A DNA stretch of 60,421 nucleotides from Clostridiales bacterium (GTDB taxonomy: Bacteria > Bacillota > Clostridia > Christensenellales > CAG-138): assembly GCA_024698505.1 (NCBI GenBank), contig JAILRE010000038.1:1-60421 (forward strand), written 5' to 3'. The notes beneath the pieces are model-generated. The model was not told the DNA's origin. It saw only the letters and a program-made list of their open reading frames with translations, and did no database searches. Position numbers and translations under genes: made by a program. This document shows, in pieces, positions 7,189 to 15,149 of this stretch (within the stretch, counting starts at the first letter, position 1; each line of letters begins with the position of its first letter).

Positions 7189-8117
7189 TGATCGGCGAGG
7201 TATTCTACTGGATATTCAATATGAGCATAGCGGCCTCCTTAACGGGGCTCATCGTGCTGCTCATAGGCCGTATCCGCCGCATGCCGAGGCGTTTTTACTG
7301 CCTGCTCTGGGCGGCGCCGTTCATACGCGCCGTCGTTCCAGTCGGCCTGGGGAGCCGTTTCAGCCTTATGACGCTGATATCGAAGTTCACAACACGGACG
7401 GTGACGGTCTACGTTCCCCAGGGAGAAGCATTCTTGCTCGATCCCTCCTTCTCGCTGACCAACTACGTAATGGCCGCCAAGAGCTATTTCCCCATAACCT
7501 ACAAGGTGGATCTGCTTGCGCCGGTATTCCGCATCGCGGGAGCGGTGTGGGCGGCGGGAGCCGCGGGGATCATTATTGCCCTCGCGATACTGTATTTCAC
7601 GTCCCTTCGCGAGATTCGGGGAGCGGAAAGGATAGCGGAAGGCGTCTTCGTTTCGCCAAAGGTGAATTCGCCCGCCGTCTACGGCATTATAAAGCCACGG
7701 ATAGTCCTGCCCGAGAGCATGCGCGAAGCGCCCGACGAATACGTGCTCCTGCACGAGAGGACGCATATAAAAAGGCTCGATAATCTCTTCCGCCTGCTCG
7801 CGTTCTTCGCAGTCTCCCTGCACTGGTTCAATCCGCTCGCGTGGGTATTCCTGAAGGCGTTCCTTCGGGATCTCGAGCTTGCCTGCGACGAATGCGCCGT
7901 CCGCCGTCTCGACGACGAGGGAAGGCGCGCCTACGCCTCGGCTCTGCTTGAAGCGGGCGCGGGCAAGACGCTATTTGCCTCCGCTTTCGGCGGCGCGAAG
8001 GTGAAGACGAGGATCGAGAACGTGCTCTCGTTCAAAAAGACCGCCGCGGTCTCCGCCGTGTTCTTCACGGCGCTCGCCGCCGCCATAGTCGCGGCGCTGA
8101 TACTAAACGCCAAATGA
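7185..8117 (+). CDS. M56-family membrane protease, BlaR1/MecR1-like
   Basis: 310 residues. Membrane segments lie near residues 9-27, 40-53, 112-132, 200-215 and the extreme C-terminus. The zinc site is LLHERTHIKRLDN (H190, E191, H194) with the downstream ELACDECAV. BlaR1/MecR1 proteins have an extra ~250-residue extracellular penicillin-binding sensor after the protease; here the chain stops after the last membrane helix, so the trigger must be sensed by another route. Coupled to blaI through overlapping codons (ATGATG/TGA). Confidence 0.9.
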   Translation: MMIGEVFYWIFNMSIAASLTGLIVLLIGRIRRMPRRFYCLLWAAPFIRAVVPVGLGSRFSLMTLISKFTTRTVTVYVPQGEAFLLDPSFSLTNYVMAAKSYFPITYKVDLLAPVFRIAGAVWAAGAAGIIIALAILYFTSLREIRGAERIAEGVFVSPKVNSPAVYGIIKPRIVLPESMREAPDEYVLLHERTHIKRLDNLFRLLAFFAVSLHWFNPLAWVFLKAFLRDLELACDECAVRRLDDEGRRAYASALLEAGAGKTLFASAFGGAKVKTRIENVLSFKKTAAVSAVFFTALAAAIVAALILNAK

Positions 8118-8131
8118 AAGGAGCAGTCATA

Positions 8132-8800
8132 ATGAAAAAGATACTCGTAATACTGTTGACCGCCCTTCTCGCTTTTTCCTGCGCCTCCTGCAATAAGCCC
8201 GATACGGAGCCTGCGCCATCGCCCGCCCCGAACGATACCGACCCAGCTCAGCCCTCCGATACGGACGAGCCGTCCGGCGAAGGCCTGTGGGAAAAGAAGC
8301 AGTCTGCGGACGAAGCCCTTGCCCGGGCACGCGCCGAGGGGATCGTGATAACCGAAAACGCGCATGTCACCTGCGGAAAGGAGCTGATGGAGGATTTCTA
8401 CGCCAAAACGAAAAGGGGCGAACCCGCTTCCCTGCTCATCGCCAAGTATTACACCCTCGACAGGGAGCATACGAGCGAGGAGCTGTATGAGCAGGAAAAG
8501 GACAGCTACCCGATGCTCTTCCTGACCCTCGTCGAATACGACGGGAACGAATACTCGTACAAAGCGAGGCTGAGCAGCGACGACGCGCTCGACTCCTCCG
8601 GCAGCTTCAAGCTCCTCATGCACTATTCGGGCTTCGACCCGTCGGGAAGGGGCGTGTATTACGATCAATACACGCTCACCAACAACGAGCTCCTCACCCG
8701 CGGGCGGATAATGCAGTACTATATCAGTTCACAGCTCCCTCCATTTTGGGAGGATCTCGCCCACTACACCATCTATTCGGATCTGACGCCGAAAAGCTGA
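8132..8800 (+). CDS. Predicted lipoprotein of the BlaI-M56 operon
   Basis: Start at ATG 8132 behind AAAGGAG; this gives MKKILVILLTALLAFSCASC, a lipoprotein signal peptide whose acylated residue is Cys17 or Cys20. A Pro/Asp/Thr-rich linker follows (residues ~22-50), then a soluble domain of about 165 residues with no recognised family. The upstream stop at 8117 is only 14 bp away. A surface lipoprotein co-transcribed with a sensor-less M56 protease could act as a ligand-binding partner or as an effector; this is inference. Confidence 0.8.
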   Translation: MKKILVILLTALLAFSCASCNKPDTEPAPSPAPNDTDPAQPSDTDEPSGEGLWEKKQSADEALARARAEGIVITENAHVTCGKELMEDFYAKTKRGEPASLLIAKYYTLDREHTSEELYEQEKDSYPMLFLTLVEYDGNEYSYKARLSSDDALDSSGSFKLLMHYSGFDPSGRGVYYDQYTLTNNELLTRGRIMQYYISSQLPPFWEDLAHYTIYSDLTPKS

Positions 8801-8851
8801 GAGGCGCTTCTCGCCGCCCTGCGCGGATTAATAAAAAGGAGGCCATAACAT

Positions 8852-9826
8852 ATGGTCAGGAACAACAAAAAATACCTTACCTATTGGATATTCGCCGTCA
8901 CGCTCGCGCTGCTTATGACGCTTTACCCCATATATATGGGCGTCAAGGTAATAGCGCTCACGGTGAAAAACTGCTCGGTGCCCATCGAGCAGTACCCGAA
9001 ATACGTGATCCCGTATGCGCCGATTGCTCTCGCACTCGTTTCGGGCGTGCTGCTGATGCCGGTCTTCCAGAGGCTTTCAAAAAAGCTCGATCTGCTCTTC
9101 GTATCCGTTTTCGCGATCGCCGTGTTCCTTACCGCCGAGCTCCTTATGGAGACGAAGATACTCGTAACGGGCAAGGAGATCGACACCACGCTTCAAAGCT
9201 GGCAGCTGGGGCTTTGCTACATACCGCCCGATATGTATAAGACGCGCGTGTGGGAGGCGGTGGACGTGCTCCTCGGCGGCTACAAGCCCACTTTCAAGCT
9301 GCATTTCTACGCGATATCGTTCGCGATGCTGCTCTCGCTGCTGAACTCCTTTTACGGCTTCGGGAACATGCTCCTGACCGGGGATAAGAAGCGGAAGAAG
9401 GCGCTCGTTATCCAGACTGCCGCGGCGCTGTTTTTCACGGGGCTCTGCATCTGGGCCTGCTTCACGGCGTTCTACCGCGAGGGCGAGCTTACGATACTCG
9501 CCGTATCGGCGTGGCTCATGGCGATATTCTTCGTCTCCTTCGGCGTGACGGTCGGCGTATTCACGGGCTCGCTTACGCTCGGCAAAAGGAAGCTCTTATC
9601 CGTAGGCCTTCCCGCGCTGACCGCCCTGTTGACGGCGATCCTCATGTACGTCGGCGAGCTTCTGCTCCTTAACGGACATCTCTACGTATTCGGAAGCGGC
9701 TTCTTCTTCAAAAGCCTCCCGCTCATCGTGCTCTCCCCCGCGGATATTCTCGTGGTGCTCGCCTCGGGCGGGATAACGGCGCTGATATTCGCGCTCCTGA
9801 ACGGAAAAAAAGCAAAGGCGGAATAA
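8852..9826 (+). CDS. Polytopic membrane protein of the BlaI-M56 operon
   Basis: 324 residues, AAAAGGAGG 9 bp before ATG. Hydrophobic segments at about residues 10-35, 53-72, 80-98, 150-170, 188-208, 215-240, 250-272 and 290-315 indicate roughly eight TM helices. The chain ends with a basic tail (NGKKAKAE). No transporter or enzyme signature is seen. It is the last gene before a strong terminator and shares the operon with the lipoprotein, so it is probably part of the BlaI-controlled response. Confidence 0.75.
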   Translation: MVRNNKKYLTYWIFAVTLALLMTLYPIYMGVKVIALTVKNCSVPIEQYPKYVIPYAPIALALVSGVLLMPVFQRLSKKLDLLFVSVFAIAVFLTAELLMETKILVTGKEIDTTLQSWQLGLCYIPPDMYKTRVWEAVDVLLGGYKPTFKLHFYAISFAMLLSLLNSFYGFGNMLLTGDKKRKKALVIQTAAALFFTGLCIWACFTAFYREGELTILAVSAWLMAIFFVSFGVTVGVFTGSLTLGKRKLLSVGLPALTALLTAILMYVGELLLLNGHLYVFGSGFFFKSLPLIVLSPADILVVLASGGITALIFALLNGKKAKAE

Positions 9827-9828
9827 TA

Positions 9829-9858
9829 AAAAAACCGGCAGTCAAATGCCGGTTTTTT
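9829..9858. terminator. Bidirectional terminator
   Basis: AAAAAACCGGCA and TGCCGGTTTTTT form a perfect 12-bp stem with a 6-nt loop. The A- and T-runs allow termination in both directions between convergent operons. Confidence 0.92.
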
Positions 9859-9860
9859 CA

Positions 9861-10316
9861 TTACCCGAGATATTCCAGTATCTCCGCCGCGTTGGTATCG
9901 GGCTTGACCTTGGGCATTACCTTTTCGATAAAGCCGTTCTCGTCGATAATGAAGGTCGTGCGGACGACGCCCATCATGGTCTTGCCGTAATTCATCTTCT
10001 CCTGCCATACGCCGTAGGCCTCTATCGCCTGCCTCTCCGGGTCGGAGAGGAGTATGAACGGCAGGCCGTACTTTTCGGCGAATCTGACGTGGGAGGCGAC
10101 GGAGTCGCGGCTTATGCCGACGACCTGCACGTTCTTGTTTTTGAACGCCTCGTATGCGCCGGCGAAGGCGCAGGCCTGGCGCGTGCAGCCGGGGGTGTTG
10201 TCCTTCGGGTAGAAGTACAGAACGACCTTCCTTCCCGCAAGATCGCCGAGGGAGACCATATTCCCGTCCTTGTCGGGAAGCGTGAAATCCGGCGCTTTCA
10301 TTCCTTTTTCGAGCAT
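9861..10316 (-). CDS. bcp: Thioredoxin-dependent peroxiredoxin, Bcp/PrxQ type
   Basis: 151 residues, the normal Bcp length. The fold begins MLEKGMKAPDFTLPDKDG. The active site YPKDNTPGCTRQAC holds the peroxidatic Cys44 and a resolving Cys49 four residues later, as in PrxQ/Bcp. The conserved Arg is in GVVRTTFII. The enzyme reduces H2O2 and organic hydroperoxides in the cytoplasm, being recycled by thioredoxin. It is the last gene of a minus-strand cluster with a membrane protein and a metalloprotease-like protein. Confidence 0.96.
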   Translation of the reverse strand: MLEKGMKAPDFTLPDKDGNMVSLGDLAGRKVVLYFYPKDNTPGCTRQACAFAGAYEAFKNKNVQVVGISRDSVASHVRFAEKYGLPFILLSDPERQAIEAYGVWQEKMNYGKTMMGVVRTTFIIDENGFIEKVMPKVKPDTNAAEILEYLG

Positions 10317-10338
10317 GTTTTTACCTTCCTTTCAAAAG

Positions 10339-10974
10339 CTATCCCACCGGCAGTACGGCGGAAAAAACGTATCCCAGCGCGAGCCCCGCGATAAGGCTTA
10401 TCGCGCACTGCTTCGGACTTTTATAGAGCACGGCCGCCGAGAGTGGGAATATGACCGCCTCCGCCGCGCTTCGGAAGCCGAAATACCAGAAGCCCAGCGC
10501 GAAGCAGAACGCCGCCATAACGCCGAGTATAAGGCAGTCCATTATTATGCTGACGGCGTTTTCTCCCTTTGCGTACCAGCAGACGGCCGCGAACAGAGGC
10601 GAGAGCAGCGCAAACCCGTACCAGGTCAGCATATAGCTCCGCGGATCGAAGCCCGATATCAGCGCCGAATACAGATGGTAGCAGACGCACATCCCCATGA
10701 AGAACGCGAACACGTTGAGCGCGGCCTTCAAAGCCGAGCGGCTGAAAACGGATATCGCGAGAGCGATCAGAAAGAACACGGGCAGGCCGGAAAGCAGATT
10801 CCCCGGATCGAGCGCCGCGAGCAGACGGGAGGCGCCAAGGTCCCTTCCGTCCAGCCATTTGGCCAATATGCCCACCGCCGCCCCAAGCAGAAGAAACAGC
10901 AGGCTCGCCGCTATATCCCTTGCCCGGCTCTTCGGAGCGCGCGGTTTTCTTATGCCGTAAAGCATTTTCTTCAT
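10339..10974 (-). CDS. Hypothetical membrane protein, 211 aa
   Basis: The basic N-terminus (IRKPRAPKSRARD) is followed by about six hydrophobic helices, starting with IAASLLFLLLGAAVGILAKW. No known motif. Its ATG overlaps the stop of the HEMFH protein (ATGA), which argues that the two are made together and may interact at the membrane. The topology suggests a cytoplasmic N-terminus. Confidence 0.72.
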   Translation of the reverse strand: MKKMLYGIRKPRAPKSRARDIAASLLFLLLGAAVGILAKWLDGRDLGASRLLAALDPGNLLSGLPVFFLIALAISVFSRSALKAALNVFAFFMGMCVCYHLYSALISGFDPRSYMLTWYGFALLSPLFAAVCWYAKGENAVSIIMDCLILGVMAAFCFALGFWYFGFRSAAEAVIFPLSAAVLYKSPKQCAISLIAGLALGYVFSAVLPVG

Positions 10975-11999
10975 CTGCGATAGACCTTTTTAATGTATTC
11001 GCCGTCGAGCTCGACAACGAAATCTCCGTAAAGGGGCTTCCATTCGCCGTCATCGATATAGGCAACGAAGAAATTCGAGGTGACGAGATCGCCCAGCCTG
11101 CGGGCGTCCCAGATATTGACGGAGGCAAGGCGGCGCCTTTCGTTGAGGACGACGTCGTTCTTTTCGACCGCCGCTTCGATGATGCGTTTCGTTTCGTCTA
11201 TGAAGCTTTCCATAGCCTGCGAAACGGCGGGATCGGTCTCTATGTTGCCCTCGTACGCGGGGGCTTCCGTCACGGCCTCCACCGCGTAAGGCTCGTTTTT
11301 GAAGGTATCGAAATCGGGGCCGCCCATCCTATTGGCGCACTCGATGAACGCCGCCCCCGTGAGGTACGACACGATGCGGATGGGGAAATACTCCTTGGGA
11401 TCAAGGATCCTTTCAAAGAGCCGTTTCCACCTCATGGCGGCCTTTTCGGGCGCGATGGCGAAAAGCGCGGCAAGCTCGATATAGTTCGCCGTGCCCTCTA
11501 TCTGCTCCGTCGCAGCCTCGTAGCGATATTCGAAGGGGAAGTCCATAAGCCGCCTTTTCCTCATGGAGAGGAGCGTGTCACAGGAGGCTTTATCGCCGTT
11601 TTCGACGATATTTCGCATGAGCTCGGCTTCCTTCAGCTTTAGACTGACGTTCTTGGCGGAATAGACGTAGTCCCTCAGAGCGGCGTTCTCGTCGGGGTAG
11701 CGGCTCTCGCCTGAGAGGTTCTGGAAGCCGTGGAACATCTCGTGCACCATGGAGGCGGCGAACTCGTCGAGATCGCCTATGCCGTGCGAAACGTCCCATA
11801 TGGCGACCTGCCCGCCCTCATATTCGACGGAGGTATTCGCCACGAACGCAGCGGGCTTCTCGATCAGTTCGCCGTCAAGGCAGCACTCGTTCCCGCTGTA
11901 AACGGCGAACCGCAGCGGAGAAAACCCCCTGAAGAGCGAATCGAGATCGATCCTTGAGAGCCTTTTCGCGGTCTCGCGATAGAGTTCCATAAGGTCCAT
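10971..11999 (-). CDS. Metalloprotease-like protein with HEMFH motif
   Basis: 342 residues, AGGAGG upstream of ATG. The zincin motif is SMVHEMFHGFQ (H86, E87, H90). A possible third zinc ligand or active-site Glu lies in the conserved-looking helix YEAATEQIEGTANYIEL (residues ~160-180), as E-x-x-A-x-Y in gluzincins. There is no signal peptide, so action is cytoplasmic or at the inner face of the membrane. The following gene is a membrane protein with overlapping codons. Substrate unknown. Confidence 0.72.
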   Translation of the reverse strand: MDLMELYRETAKRLSRIDLDSLFRGFSPLRFAVYSGNECCLDGELIEKPAAFVANTSVEYEGGQVAIWDVSHGIGDLDEFAASMVHEMFHGFQNLSGESRYPDENAALRDYVYSAKNVSLKLKEAELMRNIVENGDKASCDTLLSMRKRRLMDFPFEYRYEAATEQIEGTANYIELAALFAIAPEKAAMRWKRLFERILDPKEYFPIRIVSYLTGAAFIECANRMGGPDFDTFKNEPYAVEAVTEAPAYEGNIETDPAVSQAMESFIDETKRIIEAAVEKNDVVLNERRRLASVNIWDARRLGDLVTSNFFVAYIDDGEWKPLYGDFVVELDGEYIKKVYRR

Positions 12000-12021
12000 G
12001 CCGATCCTCCTAAATGTATCG

Positions 12022-13422
12022 TTACTTGTACGTATCGGCGGTGATATCGTCGAGATCGACGTCCTTCGTCTCCTTGACCTTCGTCATGAGCACTATAAGC
12101 GACAGCGCCATGAAGGGCACGCAGATGCAAAGGAACAGGATGTCCATGGATATGAAATTCTGCAGCACTATGAACAGCGCCTGGCCTATGAACATGCCCG
12201 CGCCTATCATGACGGAGATCGTCCCCATTACGGAGGCGCGCATCCCGGAGGGCGAGGATTCCGCGGGCATCGTGAGTATCAGCGTGTCGGACATGGACCA
12301 GAGGCCGCCTATCGAAAGGCCGTAGAACACGCCCGCCGCAAAGGGGCCCCAGCCGAGGCGGCACGCGAGCACGAACATGAGCAGGCCGAACAGCGCGAGC
12401 CCGCCCAGTATAAGGCAGACCTTCTTGCGGCCGAGCTTATCGGAGAAGAAGCCGCTGACTATCGTCACCGCGCCGTTGACGAGCGGGTAGATTATCAGCG
12501 CGACCGCAACGAGCTCGGTCGTCATCGCGCCCTCGAGCACCGTCGCGTAGTAGGAGGTGTAGAAGGTCGTCGCGAAGAACAGGAAGCCCGCTATGAGTAT
12601 GCAGCGGAGCTGGCGGTTGACGAATATGAACTTGAGGGCGCGGAAAACGCCTCCCTGCTCGGCGGCCCCGCTCTTCTTATCCGCCTCGGCAAGAGCGGCC
12701 CTCTCATCGGGCGTAAGGGAGAGATAATGTCTCCTCTGCTCTACGAAAACCGGCGTCTCCCGCATGAGAAGGAAGGAGCCGGCGCCTACGGCGAGGGCGA
12801 CTATCACGGGGATGAGGTACACCATGCGCCAGCTTTCGGGGACGTCATCCTTAAGGAACACGCGCGACAATACGCCTATCAGCGAAACGCTGATGAGGGC
12901 TATGCCCTTCGCGACGAAGCTGTACGTTGCGCGCTTTTCCTTGGGCGCGGTCTCCATTATGTAGAGCACCTGCATGTCGTTCGGCGTGAAGAACATCATG
13001 AACAGCATGCCGAGTATGTACTGCGTCACGCTGCGGCTCGTCATGACTATGAGCATCCCAAGGCCCATGCCGACGGTGTTTATCATCAGGAACAGCCTGC
13101 GGCCGTATTTATCGGAAAGCGCCTTGTAGAAGGGCGTTACGATAAGGAACAGGTTGGAAGCCACCTGCCACGGCGCGACGGTGTTGAGCGCCGTCTTGTA
13201 TTCCGGCGCGTTGACGTTCCTCGACGTGATGCCGAAAAGGTCGAACAGCGCGTAGGGCTGCATAGCTGCGTTGACGTTTGAAGTGATCTCGTCAACGATA
13301 TAGATGACCGTGAGCACGATCATTGCGAAAAGCAGATAATACGGGCCCTTTCTGCGGGAAGCCTCCCTGCCGAGGCGGGCAAGCTCGCGCTGTTCCCTCA
13401 CGGGATCGATCGGTCTTTTCAA
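12022..13422 (-). CDS. MFS transporter
   Basis: Start at TTG 13422 behind AAAGGGGGAA; upstream codons of the open frame run through the promoter and a terminator and are not coding. The 466 residues carry about 12 TM helices, the loop 2-3 motif FYKALSDKYGRRLFLM, and its repeat FFSDKLGRKKVCLI after TM8. An acidic loop between the two halves (SLTPDERAALAEADKK) and an acidic tail are present. It looks like a sugar/organic-acid-type MFS symporter; the substrate is unknown. Its neighbour guanine deaminase might suggest purines, but a terminator separates them. Confidence 0.87.
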   Translation of the reverse strand: MKRPIDPVREQRELARLGREASRRKGPYYLLFAMIVLTVIYIVDEITSNVNAAMQPYALFDLFGITSRNVNAPEYKTALNTVAPWQVASNLFLIVTPFYKALSDKYGRRLFLMINTVGMGLGMLIVMTSRSVTQYILGMLFMMFFTPNDMQVLYIMETAPKEKRATYSFVAKGIALISVSLIGVLSRVFLKDDVPESWRMVYLIPVIVALAVGAGSFLLMRETPVFVEQRRHYLSLTPDERAALAEADKKSGAAEQGGVFRALKFIFVNRQLRCILIAGFLFFATTFYTSYYATVLEGAMTTELVAVALIIYPLVNGAVTIVSGFFSDKLGRKKVCLILGGLALFGLLMFVLACRLGWGPFAAGVFYGLSIGGLWSMSDTLILTMPAESSPSGMRASVMGTISVMIGAGMFIGQALFIVLQNFISMDILFLCICVPFMALSLIVLMTKVKETKDVDLDDITADTYK

Positions 13423-13471
13423 ATTGCGTTCCCCCTTTTTCCGCGGCAAAGCGCGGCGTTTATCTTTCGTA

Positions 13472-13500
13472 ATTATATCAAACGTGCGGACGATACGCAA
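13472..13500 (-). promoter_or_regulatory. Promoter of the minus-strand MFS gene
   Basis: Read on the minus strand: TTGCGT (13500-13495), 17 bp, TATAAT (13477-13472), about 50 bp before the TTG start. This supports the short form of the gene. Confidence 0.75.
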
Positions 13501-13504
13501 TCCA

Positions 13505-13541
13505 AAACAGCCGCGAAAGCAAGCTTTCGCGGCTGTTTTTA
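13505..13541. terminator. Terminator after the guanine deaminase gene
   Basis: AAACAGCCGCGAAAGC pairs with GCTTTCGCGGCTGTTT, a 16-bp stem. It lies between the guanine deaminase stop and the promoter of the MFS gene and isolates the two units. Confidence 0.85.
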
Positions 13542-13550
13542 TGATCAGTA

Positions 13551-14819
13551 TTATTTTACCCTTTCGCCCTCGCTCCAGACGTGGGTTATGTCGGCGGGCT
13601 GCATGCGGTAGATCAGACGCTCGAAGCGCTCCCTGAGGGAACGGCCCTCGTCCGCCATGCACATGCGCTGATCGTCCGCTACTATGCAGTGCAGGGGATC
13701 GCCCGGGGTGAAGCCGCCGCCGTATCCGAGCCTCTTCGCGCCGGCGGAGGTGGCGAGATAGAACGCCTCCGCCATGTTGAGGCAGCGTTCGTTCCTCGCC
13801 GTGGCGAGCCAGTTGCGCTTGGACGCCCTTATCGCGGAGATTATTACGCGTGGCATGAATATCGCCGCGCCGCCCGCAACGTCCGAACCCAGCGCCACGT
13901 TGATATCCTCGTAAACGAAGCGCCTTACCGGCATTATGCCCGTTGAAAGATCCATATTCGCCGTGGGGCAGTGCACCGCCCACACGTTCCTTTCGTGCAT
14001 AACGCTCCTCTCCATATGATCGGAATAGACGCAGTGCGCCATGAGCGCGCCCTCTGTGAAGAGGCCGTGCTGCGCATATTCGTGCCAGTAGCCGGCGTAT
14101 TCCTTGGAGAGCGCCCTCGTGAGGTTGATCTCGTCCGAGTTCTCGGAAAGATGCGTCTGCACGGGGATATTGTATTTAGCCGCAAGCTTGCCCAGGCCGT
14201 CGAGCAGCTCGGGCGAGCAGGTGGGGATGAACCTCGGGGTGATGGCGGGCTTGACGAAGCGGTACTTGCGCCTGCTTTCGATTATCCACTGCTCGGTATC
14301 CTCCAGGCTCTTGGCGGTATCCTCCCTTATGTAATCGGGGCAGTTCCTGTCCATATTGACCTTGCCGACGAGGCCTATCACGCGCGCCCTCTCGAGGGCG
14401 TCCATGAGTATCATGGTGGCCTCCTTGTGGATGGAGGAGAACGCGGCGACCCTCGTAGTGCCGCCGTTTATGAGATCCTTCGCGAATGCGTAATAGACCC
14501 TCGAAGCGTATTCGTTCGACGCGAAGCGCGCCTCAGTGGGATAGGTGTAGGTCTCGAGCCACTCGAGCAGCTGCATATCGAGGCCGAGGCCCAGCAGCGG
14601 ATACTGCGGCGCGTGCAGATGCATGTCGCAGAAAGAGGGCATTATTATGGAGCCCGCAAGATCGGTCACGGGCTGACCTTCGTATTCCTCCGGCAGATCC
14701 TTATAGACGCCGACGATCCTGCCGTCCTTGGCCACAAGATACCCGTATTCGACGCAGTTCAGCTTTCCGAAGCTCGGCGCCTCGACTATATCGCCGTGAA
14801 GTATCAGATATCCGTTCAT
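13551..14819 (-). CDS. guaD: Guanine deaminase (amidohydrolase)
   Basis: 422 residues. The amidohydrolase metal site is MPSFCDMHLHAPQYP (H67, H69), followed by QTHLSEN, a further metal-ligand His in MAHCVYSD, and the catalytic Asp in ALGSDVAGG. The HxHAPQ and TCSPELLDGL patterns are those of guanine deaminase within the superfamily. It hydrolyses guanine to xanthine and ammonia in the cytoplasm. AGGAGG lies just before ATG 14819. The 330 bp between this start and the ftsH start contains the two divergent promoter regions and no gene. Confidence 0.9.
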   Translation of the reverse strand: MNGYLILHGDIVEAPSFGKLNCVEYGYLVAKDGRIVGVYKDLPEEYEGQPVTDLAGSIIMPSFCDMHLHAPQYPLLGLGLDMQLLEWLETYTYPTEARFASNEYASRVYYAFAKDLINGGTTRVAAFSSIHKEATMILMDALERARVIGLVGKVNMDRNCPDYIREDTAKSLEDTEQWIIESRRKYRFVKPAITPRFIPTCSPELLDGLGKLAAKYNIPVQTHLSENSDEINLTRALSKEYAGYWHEYAQHGLFTEGALMAHCVYSDHMERSVMHERNVWAVHCPTANMDLSTGIMPVRRFVYEDINVALGSDVAGGAAIFMPRVIISAIRASKRNWLATARNERCLNMAEAFYLATSAGAKRLGYGGGFTPGDPLHCIVADDQRMCMADEGRSLRERFERLIYRMQPADITHVWSEGERVK

Positions 14820-15038
14820 GTAGTTTTCCTCCTATCGTTTCCTCAGCGAGGCGAGGTTCTGTTGCCGGGGCCTTCCGCCCCAAATTAATCATCATTAATA
14901 TATTATCATCATTTCCCGCAAAGCGCAAGCCCCCCGGAGAAGGTTTTTTTCGGAGCGGGCGTTTTCGCCTTACGAAACTTTTTGCGCGGATCGTGCCGCA
15001 AACGCCCTAACATTTACACAGAATTTACAAAATGGGGT

Positions 15039-15083
15039 TTGAACAATCGGCTGATTTATGTTAGTATAATGGGGCAATATAAT
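15039..15083 (+). promoter_or_regulatory. Probable ftsH promoter region
   Basis: TATAAT occurs at 15065-15070 and again at 15078-15083. TTGAAC at 15039-15044 is 20 bp before the first, a longer spacer than ideal. The leader to the TTG start is 70-80 nt. Confidence 0.45.
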
Positions 15084-15149
15084 AAAATGGGTGGTCTGTA
15101 CGGACGGTCGCGGAACCGTTCGCGTGCGGATCGGGAAGGAAACACTGTT

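Noticed and set aside
12022-13983. MFS gene starting at 13983 (653 aa)
   Set aside because: The extra N-terminal 187 codons cross a terminator, the promoter and the end of guaD in another frame; the TTG at 13422 has a ribosome binding site.
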